Part shown: positions 9,808-19,654 of the stretch, one piece after another
Numbering within the stretch: the stretch's first letter is position 1
Layout: each line of letters starts with the position of its first letter
DNA from: Phycisphaerae bacterium
GTDB lineage: Bacteria > Planctomycetota > Phycisphaerae > UBA1845 > PWPN01
Length of the DNA: 64,000 nt
Direction: 5' to 3'
Assembly (NCBI GenBank): GCA_030372985.1
Contig: JAUCQB010000140.1
Span: 1 to 64,000, forward strand
Position numbers and translations under genes: made by a program
The notes under the pieces: model-generated
The model's input: the letters and a program-made list of their open reading frames with translations, nothing else
Databases searched by the model: none
What the model was told of the DNA's origin: nothing

Positions 9808-11160
9808 TTGAGAACAGGAGCCTGCACGATGATTGGCGGAACAACGCTATGGTTTGGAGGGATCGGACGTCTCGTTGCCTTGTCGGGTGTCGTGTTGCTG
9901 GGAGCACTCAGCGTCGGATGCAGCCAGCAGATGCCGGACCGCGCGGAACGGATGACTCGCGGCTACATCTACTACCTTGATGGCGCGGGGGGTGGCGGCC
10001 TGTTCTCCAACTGGAGCGGCGGCCTGAGAAAGGGAATGCTCGACGCCGGTTACAACGGGGCTGCCGAGATCTTCCGGTGGAACACCGGCCTGGGCGTCGT
10101 GGCGGACCAGGATGCGAGCGTCGATTACAAGAGAGGCAAGGCATCGGAATGCGCGCAGAGTATCCAGCGGTACACCAGGGAGCACCCCGGAGCTCCGGTC
10201 ACGCTGATCGGCCTGTCCGCCGGGACGGCCGTGACCGTTTTCGTTCTGGAGGCCCTTCCGCCGAGTTGCCCCGTGGAAGACGTCATTCTCTGCGGCGCAT
10301 CGATCAGTGCGGATTATGATCTCACTCGCGCGCTTCAGCGCGTCCGCAACCGAATGTACGTGTTCACCTCGGAGAAGGACGGCGTGCTGGCATTCCTCGT
10401 CCCGATGGCGGGAACGGCCGATCGGCGGGCGGGCAGTGTCCCGTCGGCCGGCCTGCGAGGTTTTCAGATGCCTGCCCGCGCGTCCGCGGAAACGCGTGCC
10501 CAGTATGCCAAAGTCGCGTACATCCAGTGGCGGCCGGAGTTCACGCAATACGGTGACTTCGGCGGGCACACGGACGCGCTCAAGGCACCCTTCGTGCAGC
10601 ACCACATGGCTCCCCTGATCATGGCCGGCATGGCCCGCCGGGTCCAGGTTGCCTCAGCGGCCGGAAAGGTGCGCAACCCGGATTACGAGCGATGGGCGCG
10701 CTTGAAGCCCGGAGCCTCGACGACCTTCGAGGGCTATCAGATCGCCGACGGCGTGAAGCAGCAGTTACGCATGACCGCCAGGCTGGTCTCCAAGCACGAG
10801 GACCGGTTGCTCGTCGAACGCACCTATGTACCCCTCGGCGGGCAGACCGAGCCCTTGCGTGTGCAGCAATTCCTTGTGGAGGCCATGATCGACCCGGCGG
10901 AACACCCGTTCACCAGCCCGACGGCGAAGATCTCGGAGTTGCCGGCCGAGACGCTCACGATCGGCGGCCAGTCGTTGAGCTGCCGGGTCAGGACGATACA
11001 GGCGGCGGGTGAGTTCCCCGAATACGGCCGAGGTGTCTGGGCCACGGTCGCCCAGAACGAGACAATCCCCGGCGGGATGGCCAGGGTCTGGCTCAAGTCC
11101 AGCAAAGGTAACCAGCCATTCGAGTTCCGCGGCGATGTCGTCGCCTATGAAACGCGGTAG
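9808..11160 (+). CDS. Putative alpha/beta-hydrolase-like lipoprotein
   Basis: Signal/lipobox-like LLGALSVGCSQ; VTLIGLSAGTAVTVFV nucleophile-elbow motif. Confidence 0.55.
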   Translation: MRTGACTMIGGTTLWFGGIGRLVALSGVVLLGALSVGCSQQMPDRAERMTRGYIYYLDGAGGGGLFSNWSGGLRKGMLDAGYNGAAEIFRWNTGLGVVADQDASVDYKRGKASECAQSIQRYTREHPGAPVTLIGLSAGTAVTVFVLEALPPSCPVEDVILCGASISADYDLTRALQRVRNRMYVFTSEKDGVLAFLVPMAGTADRRAGSVPSAGLRGFQMPARASAETRAQYAKVAYIQWRPEFTQYGDFGGHTDALKAPFVQHHMAPLIMAGMARRVQVASAAGKVRNPDYERWARLKPGASTTFEGYQIADGVKQQLRMTARLVSKHEDRLLVERTYVPLGGQTEPLRVQQFLVEAMIDPAEHPFTSPTAKISELPAETLTIGGQSLSCRVRTIQAAGEFPEYGRGVWATVAQNETIPGGMARVWLKSSKGNQPFEFRGDVVAYETR

Positions 11161-11187
11161 GTCGTGTCCGGCTGATCCTTGACTCGC

Positions 11188-11206
11188 AGGACCGCACGTC
11201 CTGCCT
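11188..11206. terminator. Hairpin GCAGGAC-CGCAC-GTCCTGC after the 9808 gene
   Basis: Perfect 7-bp inverted repeat just downstream of the stop at 11160; no U-run. Confidence 0.35.
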
Positions 11207-11750
11207 GCCCTGTTCGTCGTTGCCGGGATCGCTGTCCCGGTGTCTGCTGATCACTCTGCGCGGGCAGCCTGTCGGCCCTTGTGACCGGCTCCGAAGCTCT
11301 TTGACAAGGCGGCCCCGCCGAAGCCTTCAGTCACCTCGGTCGTCCTCCCGGCCTTTGAGTTGGACGCTTGCGAGGGTTAGAGCCTAGGGCCAGCTTCGCC
11401 ACGGGGATGCCTGTCACCGAACCTGATTTGCGCCAAACGAACCCCGACTCATTCTGCCGTAACCCGTTTCCAGATAAAGACATATCTTTAATAGCGGGCA
11501 TTCTTCCGAGGCGCGATTCCGTCGCGACTGGCTGGTTGATCGGGTGGTACAGGATAAGATATCTTCTTGCGGACAAACCATCGAACGATTCTCTCCGGTG
11601 TCGGACGAAAACACGATGGGCTTGCTGAAGCTTTCGGTTGCTGCTGACCGAGTGGGCGAAGGAATTGTAGCCCGCACCGCACGTTGCGGCGTTTGTCAGA
11701 GCACGCGCTGGCCGGTTAGAGTGCGTGTCGGCAAAGAGGAACCGCAACGC

Positions 11751-12401
11751 ATGACGAACAACGATCAGTCCTTCGGGATGTCTCCGGCGACGGACAAACC
11801 GGCCGTGCCGCGATGGCACCTTCACCGGCGCATGTACGATTGGGTGCTCCACTGGGCGGACACGCCCTACGGCGCGATCGCCCTTTTCTGCCTCGCCTTT
11901 GCCGAGTCCAGTTTCTTCCCGGTGCCGCCGGATGTGCTTCTGATCGCGCTGGTTCTCGGATCGCGCGGGCGATGGTTCCGTTTCGCGGTGATCTGCACGC
12001 TGGCCAGCGTCATCGGAGGCCTGGCGGGCTACGGGATCGGGCTTGCGTTCATGGACACGATTGGGGTGCGGATCATCGCCTTCTATCAGGCCGAGTCCTA
12101 TTACCAGCAGGTGACGCAGTGGTATCAGCAGTACGACTATTGGATCGTATTCATCGCCGCCCTGACGCCGATCCCCTACAAGGTGTTCACGATCGCCTCC
12201 GGCGCGTTCCATATGAACCTGCTGGGGTTCGCGCTCGTCTCAATCGTGGGCCGCGGCGCGAGGTTTTTCGCCGTCGCCGCGCTGCTGTATTTCTTCGGTC
12301 CGCCGATGAAGCGGTTCATCGATCGCTATTTCAATCTGCTCTGCGTCGTGTTCGTGATCCTGCTGGTTGGCGGTTTCGCTGTCATCAAGTACATTCGGTG
12401 A
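11751..12401 (+). CDS. YqaA/DedA-family (VTT domain) membrane protein
   Basis: ALFCLAFAESSFFPVPPDVLLIALVLG, YWIVFIAALTPIPYKVFTIASGAFHMNLLGF; start at MTNNDQSF. Confidence 0.85.
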   Translation: MTNNDQSFGMSPATDKPAVPRWHLHRRMYDWVLHWADTPYGAIALFCLAFAESSFFPVPPDVLLIALVLGSRGRWFRFAVICTLASVIGGLAGYGIGLAFMDTIGVRIIAFYQAESYYQQVTQWYQQYDYWIVFIAALTPIPYKVFTIASGAFHMNLLGFALVSIVGRGARFFAVAALLYFFGPPMKRFIDRYFNLLCVVFVILLVGGFAVIKYIR

Positions 12402-12457
12402 TCAGAGAGCGGCAGGCATCGAGGCGATGATCGAGCCTGCCCCAGCGGGGTCAAAGG

Positions 12458-13531
12458 GTGCCTGTCGCTTGCGGCCTGAACCTGGTCACATCGATGACGA
12501 GAGGACCATGCATGAACAAAGACCACTGCCGGCGTGCCGCATGTTTGCGGCATGTCTCACGAACGATGTTGGTGATTGTCGCTCTTGCCTGCGGCTGCAG
12601 CGGCGATACGCGGCTCGGAGGGCTTGCGGTGAATTCGCAGCGCGATGAAGCAGGGCGGGTGTCCGAAGGGCCACCTGAGGCCCGGAAGAAGTCTGGAGCA
12701 CGCCAAGTGCGCGTCGCCGCCATCCAGATGCTGCCTGCGACCGGCGAGCCCAAGGCGAACGTCGAGCGGGCCGCCCGGCTTGTTCGCGAGGCCGTTGAGA
12801 AACGCGGCGCCCAGCTCATCATCCTGCCCGAGACCACTCTGACAGGCTACGCATCGCCGTCCGACAAGGATATGACTCTCGCTCGGACCCGCAAAATGGC
12901 TGAGCCGGTTCCCGGCCCATCGGTGAACCACTTCGCCCGGCTCGCGGCGGAACTCAAGGTCTACATCATCTGGGGCCTGCACGAGCGATCCGACGACAAG
13001 TACTACAACGCCGCGGTGCTGCTCTCACCGAAAGGCGAGATCCTCGGCACCTATCGCAAGGTGCACATCAACAAGTATGAGAGCCACATGGGCTGGACCA
13101 ACGGCGATCGTTTCCAGGTCTGGTCCTGCGAGATCGATGGTGTTTCGTTCAACCTGGGCATCATGATCTGCTTCGACCGCGAGGTGCCCGAGGCCGCTCG
13201 TTGCCTGACCGTGTTTGGGGCGGACATCATCGCGATTCCGCAGGCAACCGGCTGCACCTGCGATATACCGATCCATCGCGACCAACTTCGCGTGCGGGCC
13301 TACGAAAACGAGGTGTATATCGCGATGGCCAACTGGGCCGGACCGGTGTTCAAAGGCCACAGCATGATCATCAGCCCGAGCGGTGAGGTGATCCGGCTCG
13401 GCACGCGCGACGAGGAGATCCTTGACGCCGTGCTCGATCTGGATGCTCTCAAGAAGCACCACGAGAACGGCATCTACGGTCTGCATCACCGCCGACCGGA
13501 GGCGTACGGGCCGCTGCTGGAGCGGCAATGA
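12458..13531 (+). CDS. Carbon-nitrogen hydrolase (nitrilase superfamily), exported or membrane-anchored
   Basis: LIILPETTLTGY (E), YRKVHINKYE (K), LGIMICFDREVPEAAR (C) catalytic triad; N-terminal hydrophobic segment. Confidence 0.85.
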   Translation: MPVACGLNLVTSMTRGPCMNKDHCRRAACLRHVSRTMLVIVALACGCSGDTRLGGLAVNSQRDEAGRVSEGPPEARKKSGARQVRVAAIQMLPATGEPKANVERAARLVREAVEKRGAQLIILPETTLTGYASPSDKDMTLARTRKMAEPVPGPSVNHFARLAAELKVYIIWGLHERSDDKYYNAAVLLSPKGEILGTYRKVHINKYESHMGWTNGDRFQVWSCEIDGVSFNLGIMICFDREVPEAARCLTVFGADIIAIPQATGCTCDIPIHRDQLRVRAYENEVYIAMANWAGPVFKGHSMIISPSGEVIRLGTRDEEILDAVLDLDALKKHHENGIYGLHHRRPEAYGPLLERQ

Positions 13532-13553
13532 GGATGGGAATCCTCGCCGCAGA

Positions 13554-13577
13554 GGCCCCAGATAGGAATCTGGGGCC
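13554..13577. terminator. Bidirectional terminator-like hairpin between convergent genes
   Basis: GGCCCCAGAT-AGGA-ATCTGGGGCC perfect 10-bp stem between stops at 13531 (+) and 13603 (-). Confidence 0.6.
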
Positions 13578-13602
13578 AGCGGGGGGAATCTGGGGCCAGC
13601 GG
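13565..13602 (+). repeat. Two-copy direct repeat GGAATCTGGGGCCAGCGG (period 20)
   Basis: Copies at 13565-13582 and 13585-13602. Confidence 0.8.
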
Positions 13603-16002
13603 CTATTCAGTTGTCTCGTAGGCCTTGTCTCCGATCACCACGATGACCTTGCTGCCCAGGGCAAAGCACTTGCCCAAGTCCGGATGGGCGGCGACCAGTT
13701 CGAAGTACTCCTTGCTGAAGGCCTTGACCATGGTCGTTTGCAGTTCCTTCTTGTATCGGCTGTCGACCCACTTCTCGCCGTCGCGGTAGAAGGTGCGCGA
13801 GCCGACGTATTGCATCACCTGCTCACCCTCTCGGCCGCTCACTCGACCGGCCGCGCCGTACCCGCCACCCATGCCGTAGATAGCAGGCTGACTGGAGGGC
13901 CGGCCGGCAGAGGCCGCTACGCCCCCGTCGGCAAGGCTGTATGACCAATCGCCGTGCGAGTACCTGTCCACCTCGACCCTCTCAGCAGCCGCAAGCCTGT
14001 TGGTTTCCTTCGACATTGCCACCGCGCCTGGCCCAGTCTCGACGCCCAATTTGCTCCTTGCGCCGCCGCTCTTCAGGTCCTCCAGCAACTGTGGCCGTGC
14101 CGCCGCCAGCCTGCGGTGCAGTGTCAGGCCTTCAATCCGGTCGCCCTCGCCGCGGGCGATTCGGCCCTGGTCTTCCTCCATGATCAGCATCGAGGTGTAC
14201 GGGGTGACGATGCCGAACCGCTTGGCCAACTGAACGACCTCCTCGCGGACCTCCTTGTTCTCGCCGTGCAGCCGGATTTCATCGAGCAGGTAGCCAACCT
14301 TGCGTGTCGCCCACAGCCGCGGCAGGTATTCCTGCCCCGCATCGGTCTGCGGGAACGACTCCTCCCACGACCTCTTCAGCTCCTCGTCGCCGCAGCGGCC
14401 GGCCAGCTCAACCTTGCCTTTTCCGGGGTTGTCGTAACGGCCGAAGATGACCAGTTCGCCACCCTTGAACAAATCGGGCAGGACCTTGGGATACGTGTCA
14501 TGCACGCCCAGCGCGCTGTCGAAGGTCAACTTCAGGTCGCTGAGCACCGGATTGGCGATCGTGCCGTAGAAGTTCGAGAGCTTGAGCTCCAGATCCTCGT
14601 TTTCGGCGACGTAGTCGCGTGAGCCGTGGTTGTCCTCCGCCAGCTTGTCGAGCAGCTTGGTGTTAACGTCGTTCCCCACGCCGAACACGAAGAGCCGAAC
14701 ACCGCCTGCATTGGCCTTCTTCACGTTCTCAAGTATCCGGTCAATGTTGGTTTCGCCGATGGTCGGCAGGCCGTCGGTAAGGAAAACGACCATATACGGC
14801 CTGCCCCTGTCCTCATCGCTGCCGCCGCGGGCCTTCAGGGCTGCGAGCAGGGCGTCATTGATTGCCGTGCCGCCGGCCGATTGCAGCTCAGCCGCGAACT
14901 GGCGGGCTGATTCGGTATTCTCCGTCTTGGCCGAAATCAGGGTCTCTTTGTAAGGCCGAGCCTCCGTTGAGAAGGCCACGATGTTGAAACGATCGTCCGC
15001 GTTGAGGTTCGCCAGGCAGTAACGCAGAGCCTCGCGGGCCTGCTGGATCTTCTTGCCGGCCATGCTGCCTGAGGTGTCGATGACGAAGCAGATGTCCTTG
15101 GCCACCACCTTGCGGGGCCGCGCGCCTTCGCCGGGGATAATCCGGGCCATGAAGTAGCCTTCTTCACCCGCCTGCCGGTGAGCCAGCATGACGAAGGCAA
15201 AATCCTCGTTGCTGGTCTTGTAGCTGACCACGAAGTCCTTGTCCGGCAGTACGTTAGAGGCCTCGTAGCCCACGCTGGCCTCGTTTGTCCCTTTCCGATC
15301 GATGCTCGCCTGGTGCGAGGGGCAGAACACGGTGGCCAATGGCTGGCGGGTTTTGATGCGGGCCCGAATGGCGACCTGGCTGATCGGAGCTGACGAGTAC
15401 TTCTCGGTGTTGAGCGGGTAACGGTAGTTCGCCAGGCCGTTCGTGGCGGTGATGACCTGCGAGTATTCGAGCTTGATACGCACATCCCCCTTGGCTGGAA
15501 TCGGGAACACGCGAGCTTTGTACATCCGGCTGCCGACGTACTCGAGCAGGGCCGGGTCCTTCATCTTGCTGACGATCTCCTCGTAGATCTGGCGGGCCTT
15601 GTCTTTGTCGAGGACCTCGGCCTGCACCTCCTTGTCGCCGATCATCATGCTGAACTTCTGGACGGCCACGTCGTCGGCCATTGGGAAGATGTAAGTGCCT
15701 TCGAGCTGAACGTTGTTGGGATTGTGGAAAGTCTGGTCGATGCGCGTGATGCCGACGCTCTCGGTGAGCTCGGCCTCGACCAGGTGATTCTTCACCTGCA
15801 GGGGCATGTGATACCGCCAGGGCGTTGGCCGCGGCATGGGGTGTGGATGAGGCCAGGGCAGCCGGCGGATCTCCTCGGCGCTGCGATCATCGACCACGAT
15901 GAAACCGTCGGCCATCGCCCGAGGGACGGGACCGGCGGCAGCAAGCGCGAACAAGGCAAACAGTGAGGTCACAATGCCGAGAGATTTGACCGAGGTCGTC
16001 AT
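13603..16002 (-). CDS. VIT and von Willebrand factor type A domain protein, secreted
   Basis: VEAELTESVGITRIDQTFHNPNNVQLEGTYIFPM (VIT); DICFVIDTSGSMAGKKIQQAREAL (VWA MIDAS). Confidence 0.92.
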   Translation of the reverse strand: MTTSVKSLGIVTSLFALFALAAAGPVPRAMADGFIVVDDRSAEEIRRLPWPHPHPMPRPTPWRYHMPLQVKNHLVEAELTESVGITRIDQTFHNPNNVQLEGTYIFPMADDVAVQKFSMMIGDKEVQAEVLDKDKARQIYEEIVSKMKDPALLEYVGSRMYKARVFPIPAKGDVRIKLEYSQVITATNGLANYRYPLNTEKYSSAPISQVAIRARIKTRQPLATVFCPSHQASIDRKGTNEASVGYEASNVLPDKDFVVSYKTSNEDFAFVMLAHRQAGEEGYFMARIIPGEGARPRKVVAKDICFVIDTSGSMAGKKIQQAREALRYCLANLNADDRFNIVAFSTEARPYKETLISAKTENTESARQFAAELQSAGGTAINDALLAALKARGGSDEDRGRPYMVVFLTDGLPTIGETNIDRILENVKKANAGGVRLFVFGVGNDVNTKLLDKLAEDNHGSRDYVAENEDLELKLSNFYGTIANPVLSDLKLTFDSALGVHDTYPKVLPDLFKGGELVIFGRYDNPGKGKVELAGRCGDEELKRSWEESFPQTDAGQEYLPRLWATRKVGYLLDEIRLHGENKEVREEVVQLAKRFGIVTPYTSMLIMEEDQGRIARGEGDRIEGLTLHRRLAAARPQLLEDLKSGGARSKLGVETGPGAVAMSKETNRLAAAERVEVDRYSHGDWSYSLADGGVAASAGRPSSQPAIYGMGGGYGAAGRVSGREGEQVMQYVGSRTFYRDGEKWVDSRYKKELQTTMVKAFSKEYFELVAAHPDLGKCFALGSKVIVVIGDKAYETTE

Positions 16003-16250
16003 GACGTGTTCCTCCGTTTCTGGGCAAGACAGTCGGCCGATGAGAGACCTGTGTGGGGTGCCTGTCAGGGGCTCTCCTGCATGTCCTGGGTGACCCGCGG
16101 CATGGGGGCATACCCAGCCCCGTGCGGTTATGAGCCCTACACCGGATTCTACCCTTCAGCCAGCCGTTTAGACGCAAACTTGCCGGAAAAGTTCCTTCAT
16201 TCCACTCTCGGGGGATGGACGGGGTATCAATGATCGGATACATGGAGGAT

Positions 16251-16297
16251 TCGGCACGAGGTCTCATCGCACCGGCTGTCGTGCCGAGCGGCGTTTT
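16251..16297 (+). promoter_or_regulatory. Hairpin plus T-tract upstream of ECF sigma gene (attenuator/terminator-like)
   Basis: TCGGCACGA (16251-16259) ... TCGTGCCGA (16279-16287) followed by GCGGCGTTTTT. Confidence 0.45.
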
Positions 16298-16321
16298 TGG
16301 GGGGGTGTCAGGAGTGTTTCC

Positions 16322-16876
16322 GTGGGTTCCCTGCCTCCGCCCGACCCCCGAAGCGACGAGGCGTTGATCCGGGCGATCAACCGGGGCGACGCCGCAGCCT
16401 TCGAGGCTCTGTACTACCGCTATCGTGACTGGGTGGTGAGGCTGGCGACCCGGTTCACCGGCCGAACCGATGACGCCCTGGATGTCCTCCAGGAGACTTT
16501 CGCCTACCTGCTCCGCAAAACGCCGAGTCTCCGTCTTACGGCCAGGATGACGACGTTCCTCTACCCGGTCGTCAAGCATCTCAGCCTGGCTGCTCGCCGA
16601 AGAAACTGCCGTTCGCTCGGTTGCGAGCTGGAAGCCGACGTCCCTGCCCCGCCGCCGTCCGAAACCGAGGGGCTTCGAAGCGGCTTGGCCGAGGTGATGG
16701 CCGCCTTGTCCCCGGACCAGCGGGAGGTCGTTCTCATGCGTTTCGTTGACGACATGAGCCTGGCGGAAATCGCCGGGGCGCTGCGGATGCCGATCGGAAC
16801 CGTCAAGTCCAAGCTGCACCGGGCTTTAGAGCGATTGCAGAGTGATCCTCGTACGCGGGCCTACTTTCAGCGATAA
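16322..16876 (+). CDS. ECF-type RNA polymerase sigma factor (GTG start)
   Basis: DEALIRAINRGDAAAFEALYYRYRDWVVRLA...VLQETF...LSPDQREVVLMRFVDDMSLAEIAGALRMPIGTVKSKLHRALERL. Confidence 0.9.
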   Translation: MGSLPPPDPRSDEALIRAINRGDAAAFEALYYRYRDWVVRLATRFTGRTDDALDVLQETFAYLLRKTPSLRLTARMTTFLYPVVKHLSLAARRRNCRSLGCELEADVPAPPPSETEGLRSGLAEVMAALSPDQREVVLMRFVDDMSLAEIAGALRMPIGTVKSKLHRALERLQSDPRTRAYFQR

Positions 16877-17284
16877 AGATTGACTGCGCAAAGAAGGCCA
16901 TGTCACCGCACTTGATGCCCGTCTGTCGCCGGCCGCTGAGCCGATGGTCCGGGTGTTTCAGGACCGACAAAGGCGCCCGGGATGCGGCATTGAGTGGATT
17001 GGATTGCGAAAAGGAGTACGATCACTCGGCCCGCGAGACTGATAACCAGTGGTCACCGTATGGCGGGCGGCGTTTGTCTGGCAGCCGCGGGCCGGATCAG
17101 GTGTATATGATCTCTGGTCAGAGAGCCTTCGCGATGTCCTGGCCGGGTCGCCCGGCGACGGCAGGGTCGAAGAGCGACACGGTTTCCATCCGGCACCTGG
17201 AAGGGTCGAGCCTGACCCTGGTAATGAGGATATGCCGAAATTCGCCGAACGGCTGGTGACGCCCGTCTGGATGATGGGGCCCAG

Positions 17285-18061
17285 GTGCTGTGGATGCATC
17301 GCAAGCGGCAATTGAAGTCTGAGGTTGGATCACAGATGTCCGAGGAGGATCGACAATCAGGGTCTTACAGGTGGCGGCGGAGGGTCGCAGCGTTTCTGCT
17401 GGTGAGTTGCGCGTGTCTGAGCACCTGCGATCGCCAGCAACCTGATCCGTCGAGTGTTGCACTGGCTCGGGCAGCATCGCCTAGAGAGGTCTACGAGCAA
17501 CTTCGGAAATGGTACGTTTCACGTTCGTACGGGAACATGACGCCGTGGGTCCATCCGGACAGCAGTGACGATCTTATTGAACTCATGATCGCCGTGGACG
17601 AGATGATGACCGCCAACACCGCGGCGCAAGTGGCGCTGGGCCAGTACTGTCCAGATGTGGATCCCCGATCGTTTGATATGTCAAAGCTCGCCTATTTCCT
17701 GGAACTGTTCGCGCGGGATGCCGCGTTTACCAGCGAAACCATTCACGGGGACCGGGCGGTGGTTGCGGTCCAGGTGGCCGGACGACTGCCGCTGCGGAAC
17801 CTGGAATTCTGTCGGCACGAAGGGCGGTGGGTCTACATGCCGGGGGAGGTGAATCGCGAGCTGGTGCAAGGGATCCGCGATCTGGCCAAGGGGTTGACGC
17901 GATTCGCGGGTGCGATCGCGACAGGCGCCCGGACACCACAGCAGTTGAACAGCGAGTTCCGGTATCGCGTCGCGTCCAGGTTCGACGTGTTCATGCCCGA
18001 GGCGGTCCCGACAACCGCGCCCTCTCAGCGGAATGTTGCGGCGGCCAGCCTGCCTTCCTGA
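17285..18061 (+). CDS. Hypothetical exported protein
   Basis: Hydrophobic N-terminal segment RVAAFLLVSCACLSTC; no recognised family. Confidence 0.5.
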   Translation: MLWMHRKRQLKSEVGSQMSEEDRQSGSYRWRRRVAAFLLVSCACLSTCDRQQPDPSSVALARAASPREVYEQLRKWYVSRSYGNMTPWVHPDSSDDLIELMIAVDEMMTANTAAQVALGQYCPDVDPRSFDMSKLAYFLELFARDAAFTSETIHGDRAVVAVQVAGRLPLRNLEFCRHEGRWVYMPGEVNRELVQGIRDLAKGLTRFAGAIATGARTPQQLNSEFRYRVASRFDVFMPEAVPTTAPSQRNVAAASLPS

Positions 18062-18071
18062 GCACCGGCGA

Positions 18072-19406
18072 TCAGCCCGGTCGCATCTCGCGCTTGACCG
18101 GGTCGTAAAGATGACGTCGGCCGGTTTCGAGGGCAGCGGCGGCCATGATCGTGGCCACGGCGTGCTGATGCCCGTACTCGATGTCGGCGTTCGGCTGCTT
18201 CCGCGAGCGAATGCAGTCGATCCAGTTGCCCATGTGCGACTCGTTCGGCTCGGCCTGGATTGCGCGACTCTTGGCCTTGGCGGCGCTGACCTTGCCTTCG
18301 TCCGAGATGGTCCATTTCTCCAGATCCATGGTGCCTTCCGTGCCGCACAGATGGAAGTGCACGCCAAAGCTGTTGCCCAGGCCCATGCCCCAACTCATCA
18401 GGAAGCCCTCGGGGTAATCAAGCAGCGCGTGGAATGTGTCGGTGTGCTCGCGTCCGTCCTTCCATACGTAGATGCCGCCGTGGGCGACCGCGCTCGTCGG
18501 GTATTTCGAGCCGGTGACCATGTGAACGGAGTCGGAATAGTGAGCCATCCAGAGACCGGACAGGCCGTTGGTGCACAGCTTGTAGAAGTGCCACTGGCGG
18601 AGCAGGCTGGGATCAAAGGGGCGCTTCGGCCGGTTGAACAGGAAGGCGTCCCAGTCAACGTCGCTCTGTTTGCAGTCGCTGTAGGGTCGGGCCCAGCGCG
18701 GGTGGTTCACGTTCATCGCCGCCGAGATGCGGTTGAGTCTGCCGAGGACGCCGGTGGCAAACTCCTTGGCCGCCGCCTTGAAGCGGCCCTCGCTGCGGCG
18801 CTGGGTACCCACCTGGACGACCCGTTCGTATTTCCGGGCAAGATCGAGAGCCTCGTTGGCTTTGCTGATTTCCATCGACATCGGCTTTTCCACGTAGACG
18901 TCCTTGCCGGCCTTCAGGGCCTCGATCATGATCGGCGTATGGCCGAAGTCGGGCGTGGCGATCACGACCGCATCGACATCATCCAGGGCCAGAATATCGC
19001 CGAATCGCGTGGAGGTCCACGGCTGCTTGCCGGACCACTCCTTGGCCTTGGCGGCGGCGTTGTTGAGATTGACCTTCCAGACATCGCAGACGGCCGTAAT
19101 CTCGGCATTGCGATCCTGGGCTACGGCACGGATGTCCTGCATGAGCTGACTGCCCCGTCCACCGCAGCCGATGATGCCGATGGAAACCCGGTCGTTGGGG
19201 CCGATTCGACGGCTCTTGGCCGCAGACGCTCCCGCGGCCAGACCGGTGCTCCCGGTCGCCGCGCAACCGCCCGTTGCTCCCAGACCGGCGATGGCCAACG
19301 CGCCGCCGATCGCACCGGCGGCACCGGCTGACTTCTTCAGAAACGCCCGGCGAGGCATGCATGACGAGTCCGAGGAGCTGGGACCATTCTGATTGTCCAA
19401 TGACAT
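18072..19406 (-). CDS. Gfo/Idh/MocA family oxidoreductase with Tat-like signal
   Basis: RRAFLKKSAGAAGAIGGALAIAGLG; VSIGIIGCGGRGSQLM; AVVIATPDFGHTPIMIEALKAGKDVYVEKPMSMEISKANE. Confidence 0.93.
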   Translation of the reverse strand: MSLDNQNGPSSSDSSCMPRRAFLKKSAGAAGAIGGALAIAGLGATGGCAATGSTGLAAGASAAKSRRIGPNDRVSIGIIGCGGRGSQLMQDIRAVAQDRNAEITAVCDVWKVNLNNAAAKAKEWSGKQPWTSTRFGDILALDDVDAVVIATPDFGHTPIMIEALKAGKDVYVEKPMSMEISKANEALDLARKYERVVQVGTQRRSEGRFKAAAKEFATGVLGRLNRISAAMNVNHPRWARPYSDCKQSDVDWDAFLFNRPKRPFDPSLLRQWHFYKLCTNGLSGLWMAHYSDSVHMVTGSKYPTSAVAHGGIYVWKDGREHTDTFHALLDYPEGFLMSWGMGLGNSFGVHFHLCGTEGTMDLEKWTISDEGKVSAAKAKSRAIQAEPNESHMGNWIDCIRSRKQPNADIEYGHQHAVATIMAAAALETGRRHLYDPVKREMRPG

Positions 19407-19654
19407 GGCTGTTCCTCCACTGCGAATAGACTGTGCGACCCGGCCAGAACCTCGACCGGTGACGCGGCAGTGTACCAGATTCTGGCAAGATGGGCCACGA
19501 CTGGACAGCCACTGAGTTGCTGCGAGACTGGATCGCCGCCAGCATGCTTTTGATCGATATGCCGGATAGCGGTATCATCTGCGCTTCGCAACCCTCGGAG
19601 TCTGCGATCCTAACATCGTTGACCCGTGCGGATATGGCTTGAAGAGAGGCAGTC

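Noticed and set aside
16246-16262. Resemblance of GGATTCGGCACGAGG to a common cDNA cloning adaptor (GAATTCGGCACGAGG)
   Set aside because: It is explained as one arm of a local inverted repeat with TCGTGCCGA, so vector contamination is unlikely.
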